From the NCBI GenBank assembly GCA_037176705.1, contig CM073885.1, positions 93,124,501 to 93,188,500 of the forward strand: a stretch of DNA of 64,000 nt. The letters are read 5' to 3'. Below are positions 24,150 to 35,005 of this stretch, in pieces. The notes below the pieces were generated by a model. That model was not told where the DNA came from. It ran no database searches and saw only the letters and a program-made list of their open reading frames with translations. The DNA comes from Molossus alvarezi (taxonomy: Eukaryota > Chordata > Mammalia > Chiroptera > Molossidae). The position numbers and the translations under genes are program-made. Each line of letters starts with the position of its first letter. The stretch's first letter is position 1.

Positions 24150-24618
24150 TTTGATGCTCTGGAAACAGCCCTAGTGTCCATCAGTAGATGAGTGGATAAA
24201 AAAGCATTGGTACATAGACACAATGAAATACTATTCAGCTGTAAGAAAGAAAGAGCTCTTTTCCTTTGAGACGACATGGAAGGACCTGGAAAGTATATTG
24301 CTAAGTGAAATAAGCCAAGCAGAGAAAGACAAATATTACATGATCTCACTTATTTGTGGAATATAATGAACAAAACAAACTGATATACAGAATAGACCCA
24401 GAGACATAGAAGTAGGGTACAGACTGACAAACCTCAGAAGAGGGGGTGAGGGGGAGAGATAAACCACAGAACTTATATGCATATATGCATAACCAATGGA
24501 CATAGACAACAAAGCTGGGGACGGGGTTGGGGGTGGGGTGGGGTGGGGAGGAGGGTGTCAATGGGGGAAAAAGAGAAACAGCTGTAACAAAAATAAATTA
24601 ATAAAAATAATTTAAAAA
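23618..24618. mobile_element. LINE-1 insertion with 5' inversion (twin priming)
   Basis: The left part (23618 to about 24156) is L1 ORF2 sequence in reverse. The right part (about 24157-24618) is the adjacent L1 3' end in forward orientation, from CTGGAAACAGCCCTAGTGTCC to the A-rich tail. The perfect 16-bp TSD AAAATTCTGTAGAGGA lies at 23602-23617 and 24619-24634. The order and the single TSD show one insertion event by twin priming. A G-rich tract occupies 24517-24556. Confidence 0.95.
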
Positions 24619-24909
24619 AAAATTCTGTAGAGGAGACACTGTGCTTTCCTGCTACTCTGATTGTAGGGGAAGTCTGGACCAAGCTCTCCTTTTGCTGCCA
24701 GAATTGAACTTCCCCATTATACTTAGCAGTTTACTCTATATGATTATTGCTTTTCCCTTATCCCGCATAGCCACATCTAAAGTAAATATTGATCGGATGC
24801 TAACCTTTTTCACCTACTTTTTGCTTACATAATTTCACAGACTTAAAATTGTTTTACTGTTATAGTTTTGGAATTTAGGGTGGGTTTTTAATTTTATTGT
24901 CAATATACA

Positions 24910-27010
24910 TTTTTCAGGATTTTTTTCAAGTGTCTCTATTCTCAGATAACATGATTGTTTATGCCAGAAATCCTTTAAATTATACAATAAAAGTCCTTAG
25001 AAATAATAAGCGAGTATAGCAACTTTATGGAACATAAAGTCAACATACAAAAATCAATTGGATTTCTACATACTAATAATAAACAAGTAGTAGCCAAAAT
25101 TTTAAAAGTACCATTTAAATTGCACCAAAAAGTAAAACAAGTATAAATTTAAAAAAATATTTATGGATTATGAATGTTGAAAATTACAAAACATCAATTA
25201 AGAAGCAAAAAAGGCCTAAATAAAAAGAGATCTATACCGTGTTCATAGACTAGAAAAGTCAATATTCTTAAAATGTTAATTTTTTCCCCAATTATTCTAT
25301 GGATTTAATAAAATTCTAACTAAAGCCACAACAGGATTACTTTAAATACTGACAAAACAATTCTAAACTTATATAAAAAAGAAAAAGAATTACAATAGCA
25401 AAAACAATTTTGAAAAGAAGAGTAAAGTTGGAAGACTCATACTATCTTATTTAAGCTCAGTAATCAGAAGAGTGTGGCATCAGTGAGAGGACAGACACAA
25501 AGATCAGGTGGGTAAAATAGAGTACCCAGAAATAGAGAAACACAATTATGGTCATTGATTTTTGTCAAATTTGCAAAGGCAACTCATTGGAAAAAACAAG
25601 TCTTTTAATAAAGGCTGCTAAGACATTGACATATTCACCTTAAAGGAAAAAAAAAATAGAAAAGAAGCTTTGACAAGACCTCTCATCTTATATGATGACT
25701 AACTCAAAACAGATCATAAACCTAAATGTAAAATTCTAAAAATCCTAAAGGGAAACAGAGGAGATCATTTTGGTGACTCTTGGAATAGGCAAAGGGTTCT
25801 TAGATATAATATCAATAAGAATGTTTTTCTTTGAAAGACAATGTTAAAAATTTAGACTGGGGTGATATCTTACAAGAAAGTTGTACCTATAGAATATAAA
25901 GAACTCTCAAAACTCAAAAATAAGCCCTGATGGGTTTGGCTCAGTGGTTAGAGTATTGGCCCACCATCCAAAAGGTCGCGGGTTTGATTTTGGTCAAGGA
26001 CACGTGCTTCAGTTGCAGGTTCAATCCCTGGCCCTGGGCAGGGTCATGCAGAAGGCAACCAATTAATGTGTCTCTCTCACATTGATTTTTTTTTTCTCTC
26101 TCTCTCCTTCACTCCCTTCCACTCTATCTAAAAATCAATGAAAATATATCCTCTGGTGAGGATTAACAAAAACAAACATATAAACAAAACTCAAAAATAA
26201 GAAAACAACTAAAAGAAAAAAGTGAGAAAAATACTTGAAGAGACATTTCACCAGAGAAGATTATATGAGTGGCAAACAAATATATGAAAAGATGTTCATT
26301 ATCATTAGTCATTAACAGTAATGGGAATTGAAACCACAGAGAGATACAACTGCACATCTATTAGATTGGCACTCAACAACAACAACTTGATAGCAGAATA
26401 ATCATAAATTTCATACATTGCTGGTAGCAATGCAAAAATGATACAATCAAAGTTCAGTATTTTCTTATAACATTAAGTATATACTTACTATATGACCCAA
26501 CAATCTCCCTCCAACATATTTTATCCAAGACAAATAAAACATATGTTCATAAAAATCCTGTACATGAATGTTTAAAATAGATTATTTATATACTCCAAAA
26601 ACTGAGGCAACCTAAATGCCCTTAATCTAGTTAAAAGATAGACGGTGGTGAATCCATACAATGAAATATTACTGTGCAATAAGAAGGCACACATTATTAA
26701 TATAAGCAGCAATACTTACATATTTCAAATGCATTATGATAAGGGAAAGGAGCCAGGTTCAAAAGGCTACATGCTTTGTGATTCCATTTGTATGGTATAT
26801 TAAAAAAGACAAAACTATAGAAAATGAGAACAGGTGGTAAATATAGGGTTTTAAGGATGGAGAAAGGAGTTGATTACAAAGTGGCACCACTGGGGAATAT
26901 TCTGACTGATGGAATTTCTCCATATTTTGCTCACTGTGATAGTTACAAAACTCATAGAACTGCATAACAAAACAAAAGTAAATTTTACTATATGTAAATT
27001 TTAAAATTTT
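24910..27010 (+). mobile_element. Old LINE-1 (L1M) 3' part, about 1.85 kb, split by a Ves
   Basis: It runs from ORF2 text (TATTCTCAGATAACATGATTGTTTATG, AATCAATTGGATTTCTACATACTAATAA) to the 3' end. Further ORF2 landmarks are TCTAAACTTATATAAAAAAG, GAGATACAACTGCACATCTATTAGATTGGC and ACTATATGACCCAACAATCTCC. The end shows CTTTGTGATTCCATTTGTATGG and GATAGTTACAAAACTCATAGAACTGCATAAC. It is heavily diverged. A Ves copy interrupts it at 25924-26184. Confidence 0.88.
25924..26184 (+). mobile_element. Ves SINE inside old L1
   Basis: Head GCCCTGATGGGTTTGGCTCAGTGGTTAGAG, CT-rich middle, and tail AAAAATCAATGAAAATATA followed by the stem-loop TCCTCTGGTGAGGA (26149-26162). The 16-bp TSD CAAAACTCAAAAATAA is at 25908-25923 and 26185-26200. 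It mixes the type-A tail with the type-B stem-loop. Confidence 0.95.
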
Positions 27011-27308
27011 AAGTGAAAATTAGAAATTATCAGGGATATTTTAAAATATATTACTAAAATTATTAAATAGTATCAGTGATAGAACTGAAGAGCAGGAAAA
27101 CTGATGAAGAAATAGTGTAATGATAAGGAGTCAATAGATGTTTACATTTGATTTAGAAAGAGAATCATTAATATAACTATGTTATTTAGAGATATTGATA
27201 TAACTAACAAATTATAAAGGGAAAACAGTTATCTCTGAGAAAATGTTATGGGGAGAGTTCTATACTTACTTCATTAGTTATGATTGAATTTATTTTATTT
27301 TGTTACTT

Positions 27309-27518
27309 AAAATTTTTTTCTTTATTGATTTTAGAGAGAAGAAGGGAGAGGGAGAGAGAGATAGAAACATTGATGAGAGAACATTGATTGGCTGCCTCCT
27401 GCATGTCCCCCACTGGGAATCAGACCCACAACCTGGGCATGTGCCCTGACTAGGAATCCAACCTGTGACCTCTTGTTGAATGGGTTGATGGTCAACCACT
27501 GAGCCACACCAGCCGGGT
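27309..27518 (-). mobile_element. Ves SINE, type A
   Basis: Minus-strand copy: tail TTTCTTTATTGATTTTAGAG, GA-rich middle, CCTGCATGTCCCCCACTGGG, and head CAACCACTGAGCCACACCAGCC. A clear TSD was not found because both flanks are T-rich. Confidence 0.92.
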
Positions 27519-27585
27519 ATGATTTTTTTTTTTAAACTGCATGTATATTGTTTAATAAAAATGAGTTAGGTAGTGTTTACATTTT

Positions 27586-27806
27586 TTGTTGTTGTTGTTC
27601 AGATAGAGTGGGAGGGAGAGCAAGGAAGAGAGAGAGACAGAGAAACATCTATGTGAAGGGAACACATCGAGTGGCTGCCACCCGCACCACCCAACCAGGG
27701 CCGGGGACAAACTGCAACCGAGGTACGTGCCCCTAGCGGGAACCGAACCCGGGTCTCCCCGGACGGCAGGTCGAAGCTCTAACCGCTGAGCCAAACCGGC
27801 CAGGGC
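27586..27806 (-). mobile_element. Ves SINE, type B, little diverged
   Basis: Minus-strand copy with head GCTGAGCCAAACCGGCCAGGGC and many CpG sites, suggesting youth. The perfect 14-bp TSD AGTGTTTACATTTT is at 27572-27585 and 27807-27820. Its tail has GTT repeats instead of the usual stem-loop, so the 3' end is shortened. Confidence 0.95.
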
Positions 27807-27820
27807 AGTGTTTACATTTT

Positions 27821-28314
27821 AAAAATGTATTTATATGAATTATATTGAGTTAAGATGATAGATGTTCTATACTAAGTTGATCTTATTTAATGACGTGAGT
27901 TCAGTAACATTTATATAGTCCTTCTAGTGTATTCATAATACATGAATATAGGAAAGATAAGCCTTTCTCTGTCTGTTTCAAGTTCATTTCTGGATCTCTA
28001 AGTCCCCAAATCACAATTAGTGATGATTTTAGTCGGTAAAGCAAACAGGCAGTTTAAGCAACATTCCTTATACACCCATATCTTAGTCTTATTTTTGTCA
28101 GTTTGTGCTGCATGCTCCTTTGCAGTCTGTAAAGTAGCCCATGTGGGTATTTGTAAAATTCTAAGAAACTGTAGTTAAGCCATTAAAAGATGTGTGTCTC
28201 ATAGAATTTGTACATGACAAAATTCTCAATATAGAAAAACATAATGGATCCTACTACACTGGGCATAAATAAATCTCAAGTGTAGGTTGGTAAGACAAGC
28301 TGCTGTTTGGAATA
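27821..28314. other. Non-coding, no recognised element
   Basis: No gene or repeat is recognised. Confidence 0.5.
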
Positions 28315-28326
28315 AAAGCATATGTC

Positions 28327-28543
28327 TTTTTTTTTTTTTAATATGGTTTTATAGATATTTTTGGAGAGAGGAAGGGAGAGAGAGAAACATCGATGTGAGA
28401 GAGAAACATCCATTGGCTGCCTCCTGCACGCCTCCCACTGGGGGTTGTGCCTGCATGGCTAGCATGTGCCCTGACAAGGTATCAAACCAGGAACTCTTCA
28501 GTCCATGGGACCACGCTCAATCCACTGAGCCATACTGGCCAGC
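28327..28543 (-). mobile_element. Ves SINE, variant head
   Basis: Minus-strand copy with CCACTGAGCCATACTGGCCAGC head and T-run tail. The TSD AAAGCATWTGTC is at 28315-28326 and 28544-28555 with one mismatch. Confidence 0.92.
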
Positions 28544-29300
28544 AAAGCATTTGTCATTATCCAACTTTTTCAGTACAATTTTTTCTCTTTAAACTCTCAG
28601 AAAACTCTACCAAATAACATGCTGACCCTGATAAATATGTTCTTGTCCTTTCTAAATATAATACCATTTTTTCTCATAGCAGAAATGATTTCCACTATAA
28701 GGTATTATTAAATAATACACCACCCTATAATGACAAATGCTTAGAAAACTGCCTACATGTCCTTGGTATTTATTTTGCATATTTCAACCTTATTGGAAGC
28801 ATCTTTCTGTTGACTTTCATCCTTGGAAACCAAGCATTACCTATCGATTCCGAAAAAGACAGTTCTGACTAAAACAGGCAAAAGTTGTAAGACCTGGTAA
28901 GCTAAAATCATTGCCCTTTTAATAAAATCTTGAATTCTATTTTGGAGAAAGGTACTTTGTTCTCTTTATTTGACATGAATTTTCTACATTCAATATAGTT
29001 TCTGCATATATTCCCTTAATTTAATTAATTTCATGATAAAACCAGAAGGAAGATCCCAAGTGTGGCATTATACAAACCAAACATTTGTTGAGAAATAATA
29101 CTCAGCCCCCTTATCCTACTTCTTATGGTATAAGATATGCTGATTAAGATATCAGTATTCTGAACTGTCTCTTCATTTGAACAACATTGCAATAATAAAA
29201 CAGAGACAGAAAGTTTATTGAGAGAGGAGGAAGATTTAAATTCCGACAAAGAAATAGATTTCATTTTAAGTACCCAGGGTTTTTTTTTTTTACAAGAAAG

Positions 29301-29302
29301 TG

Positions 29303-29342
<40 letters not shown>
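29301..29342. repeat. (TG)n microsatellite
   Basis: A TGTATATATG start followed by about 15 uninterrupted TG units, preceded by an 11-base T run at 29281-29291. Confidence 0.98.
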
Positions 29343-29343
<1 letters not shown>

Positions 29344-30191
29344 CTTGGCAGTGGCCTTTTTGTCTAGAATATTGTTTTCTCAATATAGCCCCCACTGAAT
29401 AAAAACATTAACAAATGATAAAGTTTTGCTGTAATTCTTAGTGTTTTAATAAACATACTTATAACACGGCAAGTAAATTGAACTCCTTAATCTTTTCCCC
29501 TTATTTTACTCTAAAACACTGTATTGCTGTACTTGGAAAATGATCTTTCCAAAAATAAAGTCACTAATCATGCAAGACTGATTAAAAAGGAAAAGTTTTC
29601 TTGATTCCTTGTGACCCCTAAACTAAAGTCTTTGAATAGGAGATGAAAGCTTAATTATTTTGATGTACCAGTTCAGCGTTATCAACCTGGCCTCTTCACC
29701 ACTCTGAAGGTGCAAATGGTTTGAGTAAACTAGGTGAATGCTCTGTCCTCTCCCTTTTACAAGAATTCACGTTTTCAATTTCTAGACGAAAAATAATACC
29801 TTGACCAAATGCTAATCATACTTTCTGCTGACAAAGATAAAATAAACCGGGAGATTATCTAGAATACTAAGGGGATAGAAGTATGCATAAATCAATACTG
29901 CTTCTACCTATATTACTAATCTTCTTTCAGATACAAAACACAAAGTTTTTTGAAAAATGTACCCCACTCTGAGATAAGGTTTAAAGAGCTCTCTGAATCT
30001 TAACATACAGATTTCTTTGCTAAACTATTTTCAGTTAAACTCTTTTAGCATGAAAAAATAAACAGAAAAGTCAGTGTTATCTACCTCATCACTATTCTCT
30101 ACTCAGTACTGCTCCACACAGGTAATCATGTCAGTTTCACATATGAAACATGCAGAAATATTCTGTTTTACAGACATTTTAATTGAAACTA

Positions 30192-30195
<4 letters not shown>

Positions 30196-30238
<43 letters not shown>
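30196..30238. repeat. (TA)n microsatellite
   Basis: About 21 uninterrupted TA units. Reading frames through it give spurious Ile-Tyr repeats. Confidence 0.98.
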
Positions 30239-30240
<2 letters not shown>

Positions 30241-30399
30241 TGAAAACCATAGTTTACATATTGATCCATATCACTATACATGGAGTAGTTATATTATTGG
30301 AGAAATTGAGGTATTCTCTTGCCTCCCAGGTGCTGGGGTGGAGTTTTCACAATATCTTGAGAAAAAGAATTTTCTGAGACCCACACAGGAGCATGAGTG

Positions 30400-30840
30400 A
30401 TTTTTATTTGCATGGAATTACATCCCTGAGTTTCCAAAGTCTCATTTCTCCTAGTCCAGTCATACAAAAAGTGTAGCTGGGTTTCAGTAAAGCTAGAAGC
30501 AAAGCCAGTGTCCAGCTGTCCATGTTGGATCTGGGTCCAGTTCAGCATCAGGCTAGTTGCAATCCCTAAGTCTACTGTGTGTGGGGTCCACATGGCTATG
30601 AGCCGTGTGGGTGAATGCAAGGAAGTCAAGGGTAAGCCATGAGCCAAGGGTGCCACGAGGAACAAAGAGCATAAGAGCAAACTCCTTTGTTTAAGGAATT
30701 AAGTATCCCAAATCTCCCCAGACTTTCAGTGACCATGCCCATTCTGGCCAAGGACCTCTGGTCCCAAATGTGATTGGCAGCAGGAACCTTTGCTAGTGCC
30801 CCCAGCTTTACTGGGCATGTGTCTATCTTCACTTTGCTCC
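30400..30840 (-). other. Unidentified block, possible LTR remnant on the minus strand
   Basis: More GC than its flanks. The minus strand is open from 30680 to 30294, but that frame begins with TTG and its first ATG is 30 codons in. On the minus strand an AATAAAAATC hexamer region (about 30401-30412) lies upstream of CTCCTGTGTGGGTCTCAG. This is how the R/U5 end of an LTR often looks. The family was not recognised. Confidence 0.3.
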
Positions 30841-31084
30841 TTTCCTGTTATTAATAACGAGGTTAATTACAATGGTACTATGTATGTGATTCTGTTATGA
30901 AAACGTTTCATAATTTATTTAAATTGTCATTTAAGATATGTGCAGATCAGGACATATCTGAGGGCAGAGCTAAATCCTAGCGTTGGTCCCAGTCCACCTT
31001 TGTTCATCCTAACAGTGAACTTCGTGTCACAGCCTCTTGAGTCCTTTCTTGCCAGCCATGCACAAGAGAAGAGAATCTCAGATA

Positions 31085-31500
31085 AGGTTGTTTGAGTTCA
31101 AATTTTGACTCCACCAGTTTTTCACTGTTAATTTTGGGAAATTATTGAACTTCACTCGGCCTCAGTTTACAGTCCTGTAAAAGTATATAATAATGCCTCA
31201 TCAGGTTCAGCCAGTGTGGCTCAGTGGGTGAGTGTCAACCCATGCACCACGAGGTCACTGGTTCAATTCCCGGTCAGAGCACAGGCCCAGGTTATGGGCC
31301 AGATTCCTACTGAGAGGCATGCAGGAGGCAGCCAAACAATGTTCTCTCTCATTGATGTTTCTCTCTCTCTCTCCTTCTCCCTACCTCTCTCTCAAAAATT
31401 AATAAAGAAAAAATAAAGATAATGCCTCATCAGTTTTTATAAATCATAAAATTTATGAAACATATAGAGCCCAGCCATGAGACATTCTAAGTGCTTTATA
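31085..31500 (+). mobile_element. MIR SINE relic, split by a Ves
   Basis: The left part (31085-31204) has TTTGAGTTCAAATTTTGACTCCACCAG, GGGAAATTATTGAACTTCACTCGGCCTCAGTTTAC and AATAATGCCTCATCAG. The right part (31419-31500) continues with AAATCATAAAATTTATGAAA and TTCTAAGTGCTTTATAAATAAAC. The Ves at 31205-31418 separates the halves. Confidence 0.85.
31205..31418 (+). mobile_element. Ves SINE, type A, inside MIR
   Basis: Full-length copy with TCAGCCAGTGTGGCTCAGTGGGTG head and tail AAAAATTAATAAAGAAAAAATAAAG. The perfect 15-bp TSD ATAATGCCTCATCAG is at 31190-31204 and 31419-31433. Confidence 0.96.
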
Positions 31501-31598
31501 AATAAACAATGTGACTATTGATATACTTATTCCCAGAAGCTTTCTGAGATAGGAACTAAAATTATCACTAAATGTTAAGTTTTAAATATACCCTGCAA

Positions 31599-31875
31599 GC
31601 CCTGGCCGGTTTGGCTCAGCGGTTAAAGCGTCGGCCTGCGGTCCTGAGACCCGGGTTTGGTTCCCGCTAAGGACATGTACCTCAGTTGCAGTTTATCCCC
31701 GGCTCTGGTCAGTTGTGCGGGTGGCACCACTCGATGTGTTCCTTTCACATTGATGTTTCTCTCTCTCTCTCTGTTCTTCTCTCTCCCTCCCACTCTACCT
31801 GAACAAAAAATGGAAAAATGTCCTCGGGTGAGGATAAAAAAATAAATAAATAAATAAACAAACAAATAAATAAAT
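31599..31875 (+). mobile_element. Ves SINE, type B
   Basis: GCCCTGGCCGGTTTGGCTCAGCGGTT head, B box GGGTTTGGTTCCCGC, CT-rich middle, CTGAACAAAAAATGG, stem-loop TCCTCGGGTGAGGA (31821-31834), and an AAAT/AAAC tail. A short TSD, CCTGCAA, is at 31592-31598 and 31876-31882. Confidence 0.95.
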
Positions 31876-31882
31876 CCTGCAA

Positions 31883-32399
31883 AAGTATCTATAACCCTGG
31901 TCTTGACGGCTTCATCTACAGAATGTGTTTCTTTACACGTCTCCCCTCAAGGTAGGCTGGTATTTTCCTAACATCTGCAAAACTACAATGAGCAGTTGGG
32001 TCTTGTCACAACCATGGGGTACTGCTATAAAAATGATTAAAACCATTTTTTCCCCACTTAAATTAAACTCGAACTCTAAGACCCCCACATGGCTACTATC
32101 AATCTCTATATGAAAATTAATTTCACATAGATCAACAGTCCAACTGTCTGGCTACCAGTCATATAAGTTGCCAAACAGTTAACACCTCTTCCTTCTCTCT
32201 GCACTGTGGATTCAGCTGTGCTTTGTAAAGTGATATGCAACTTTCTTATCCCCAGAACTAAACTGTCAATCCCTATTGTGCTTGCATTGAACTGCTCTGT
32301 AAGTAAATGGGGGGGGGGGGCAGTGGTAGAGGTGAAAGTAGGTCCTCCATTAGACCAAGGATGAAGTTAAATCTAATTCTCTTGTTTTGAGTACTTTTG
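31883..32399. other. Non-coding, no recognised element
   Basis: No gene is seen. A run of 12 G is at 32309-32320. Confidence 0.5.
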
Positions 32400-32525
32400 G
32401 TTTCTGTGCAGCACTAATGTTTAAGTGTCTTATATTATCTCATTTATTCTTATCATCTCCATGTGCATGGGGGCTACTATTATTCCCATACTACAGAGAA
32501 AGCAGGTTATAGAACAAAATTTTGC
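32400..32525 (-). mobile_element. MIR SINE relic (1 of 3 on the minus strand)
   Basis: Antisense MIR text: GTTTAAGTGTCTTATATTATCTCATTTATTCTTATCATCTCC, GGGGGCTACTATTATTCCCATACTACAGAGAAAG. Confidence 0.75.
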
Positions 32526-32619
32526 ATAAAAGAATTAAATGTATAAACTTGTCTTCATTAGAACTTTGCTTCAAATAAGTGCTTCCAAGTTATGGTCTAA
32601 TCTAACAGTAGTAACTTTC

Positions 32620-32760
32620 CATGTTCAAATTACCTTCACATTCATTTACTCATTTGGGTCTCAAAAGAACATTTTCTGTTGATGAGGCAAATACTATTAC
32701 CCTCTTTTTAAAGATAATAGCATTGAATGTGAAGTTGATGCATTTGCCCAAAGATTCTTT
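32620..32760 (-). mobile_element. MIR-like relic (2 of 3)
   Basis: Antisense MIR pattern: CACATTCATTTACTCATTTGGGTCTCAAAAGAACATTTTC, AATACTATTACCCTCTTTTTAAAGATAATAGC, GATGCATTTGCCCAAAGATTC. Confidence 0.65.
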
Positions 32761-32929
32761 TTTTCCATTATTGAAAAAGGACACAATTTCTTTTCTCTTA
32801 GCCAGATGCTCTTCTAGTGATAATGACAGTGATGATGACGTAATAAGAACATCTGCAATAATATAATGGCAATATTAACAGCCTTGGGTTTCCAAGCACG
32901 TATGTAAAAATCCCAGTGGTTTGGGCTTA

Positions 32930-33050
32930 ATGATGATATATTACCTCATCTAATCTTCATATTAATGCTATGTAAGAAATATCACCTTAAACAAATTAGA
33001 AAACTGATCCTGGGAGATGTTCAAATAAGTGTCTTAGATAACATATGTAA
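32930..33050 (-). mobile_element. MIR-like relic (3 of 3)
   Basis: Antisense MIR pattern: CCTCATCTAATCTTCATATTAATGCTATGTAAGAAATATC, ACAAATTAGAAAACTGATCCTGGGAGATGTTCAAATAA. Weaker than the other two. Confidence 0.55.
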
Positions 33051-33494
33051 AAAATTTAGATGCTTCTCAAGGTAGCGCTGTTTATCAGAAACATAGTTCA
33101 AAAATAGCCCCTGTGCTGGCCCCGTCTAGTTTTACTATTCAAAATAAAATAATGCCTGTGTTTCATTTAGGATATAAATTATTATTTCATAATTTTCTAA
33201 TTATAAAGTCCTATATCATTATTCTTCATATATCATATAAAAATATTACTTTACTTTTATTAGGAGAAGGGTTTAGGGATGTTCTGCTGCATTTAGGAAT
33301 ATCTCCTCCTCTGATTGTAGTAACAAATGAGTGTGAATTTTTTCTTTAAAGGCACAAGGAAATTTACTTCTTCACTTTCACAAATTCCATTCTCTCTGTA
33401 TGCTTCTCCATAATTCCCCTGGTCTTGCCATTCTTTCCCTCTTACCATGATCTCTCAGTCTAGATCACTGATGTATCCAATTGAAAAATACTTA
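33051..33494. other. Non-coding, no recognised element
   Basis: No gene or clear repeat is recognised. Confidence 0.45.
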
Positions 33495-34265
33495 TTTCCA
33501 CCTCAGTTCATTCAACACTTATTAAGAACCTAAAATACTCTAGTACTGTAGTAAGTGCTATAATCACAGAAATGAATAAAATGAACATGGAATCTCCCCT
33601 TAGAGAGAAAAGCATTTACATAAAGATATTGATATTAAGCAAATGCATTAATAATTGAATAATGTGTAAAGAGAGGATGAAGAAGTGCCAAGATCAGGAT
33701 AACGTGACTTTTAATAAGAGAGGTCCATCTAAAGAGTAAACTCAAGAAGGGTCTACCTGATGAAATAGTTCTTAGTAGAAATTTAAAATGTGAGTAGGAG
33801 CTTTGCATATGAATAGAATAGGGAACTTGTCCAAAGGCCCTGAGGCAGAAAGGTGCTGAAGGGAGGTATCAGAGCTGAAGTTTGGTGGAAAAAGATGAAT
33901 CCAATGTGCTAATGAGGTAAAGAGAGTCATGTATATCTTATTCACAATACTCACTTTCTTCTATAATTAAAACATTGTAAACAGGGAAGGCTTTTATGTT
34001 TAAAAACATATACTAGTAGATGGGGAAAGGACTGATTAGAGACCACAACACTGTATTTGAGGAGATGGGTTATGGAAAAGTTGCAAAATCTTAGCTGGTA
34101 GTTAAAGTTAGAATTGCAACAGTAGATATGGAAAAATAAAGCACATGTTTAGGACAGACTTAAGGGGTTTAGTCTACACACTTGGTAATTTATCAGAAGA
34201 GTGAAAGAACAAGAAGAGTCAAAAAGAAATTCAAATATTTTTTCATAAGTATTTGGATGCAAATT
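33495..34265 (-). mobile_element. L2 LINE relic, about 770 bp
   Basis: Antisense L2 landmarks run in order. First comes the 3' end (CAGTTCATTCAACACTTATTAAGAACC, GTACTGTAGTAAGTGCTATAATCACAGAAATGAATAAAATG). Then CCCCTTAGAGAG, then TTGTCCAAAGGCCCTGAGGCAGAAAGGTGC, then GTAGTTAAAGTTAGAATTGCAACAGTAGA. The last is GAAGAGTCAAAAAGAAATTC. The length and order make this one of the better preserved ancient repeats here. Confidence 0.75.
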
Positions 34266-34384
34266 TTTAAAATTTATGAAAGATTAGAAATCAAGTTTGA
34301 AACATGATCACTTTAAGATACCAAGAAGTGACAAAATTGATAGAAATAAAAAAAAAAATGAAACAGAAGAGAAGCATGAAAAAT

Positions 34385-35005
34385 CAAATTGTGGTATATT
34401 TATATTTCTCAGCAATGAAAAGGAACAAACTTTAGTGTGTACAAAACCATGGATGAATTTTCAAAATGTTATGCTATGCAGAAGTAGCCAGATACAACTT
34501 ACAATATTATGAATTTATGTTTATGATATTTAGAAAAGGTAAAACTGCACAACCAATGTGGCTCAGTCGTTGAGCATCGACCCATGCACCAAGAGGTTGC
34601 TGGTTTGATTCCCAATGGGGACACATGCATAGATGTGGTCCCAATCCCCAGTGGGGGGCACCCAGGAGGCGGCCAATTGATGTTCTCTCTCATCCATATT
34701 TCCATCTCTCTCTCCCTCTCCCTTCCTCTCTATAAAATCAATAAAGAAAAAAAATTTAGAATAGATAAAACTAATCTATGGCACTAGAAATTGGTTGAAT
34801 GATTTTCTAGGGCAAAAGAAGTTGGAAAAGGGGGTCAGAGAGACAATTTTGGGACAATATGAAGCTTTCTGGGATAGTGGAATTTATCTAGATATTGACT
34901 GAGGTAGTGATTAAACAGTTGTATCAACATTGACTAAACTATACAATTAAATGAATGCATTTTATTCTATGCAAAGTATACCATTAAAAATGATTTTAAA
35001 ATAAA
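34385..35005 (+). mobile_element. Old LINE-1 (L1ME-like) 3' end, split by a Ves
   Basis: The left part has TGGTATATTTATATTTCTCAGCAATGAAAAGGAAC and ATGGATGAATTTTCAAAATGTTATG. The right part has GGAATTTATCTAGATATTGACTGAGGTAGTGATTAAACAG and GAATGCATTTTATTCTATGCAAAGTATACC. A Ves lies at 34547-34754. The region 34673-34939 is the source-like copy of a local duplication (see 36605). Confidence 0.82.
34547..34754 (+). mobile_element. Ves SINE, type A
   Basis: Head GCACAACCAATGTGGCTCAG (decayed), B box GGTTTGATTCCCAAT, tail ATAAAATCAATAAAGAAAAAAAA. TSD of 18 bp with two mismatches at 34529-34546 and 34755-34772. Confidence 0.94.

Larger units (their letters stand above)
28556..30399. other. Non-coding, no recognised interspersed element
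   Basis: About 1.8 kb with only microsatellites recognised (29301-29342 and 30196-30238). No gene is supported. Confidence 0.45.

Noticed and set aside
23851..24174. A 107-residue plus-strand membrane-like protein
   Set aside because: It is the antisense shadow of the inverted L1 ORF2.
30183..30377. Ile-Tyr repeat protein
   Set aside because: It is a (TA)n microsatellite read as codons.
30294..30680. A 128-residue secreted protein with a hydrophobic start
   Set aside because: The first codon is TTG and the first ATG lies 30 codons in, after the hydrophobic stretch. The apparent signal peptide would not be translated.
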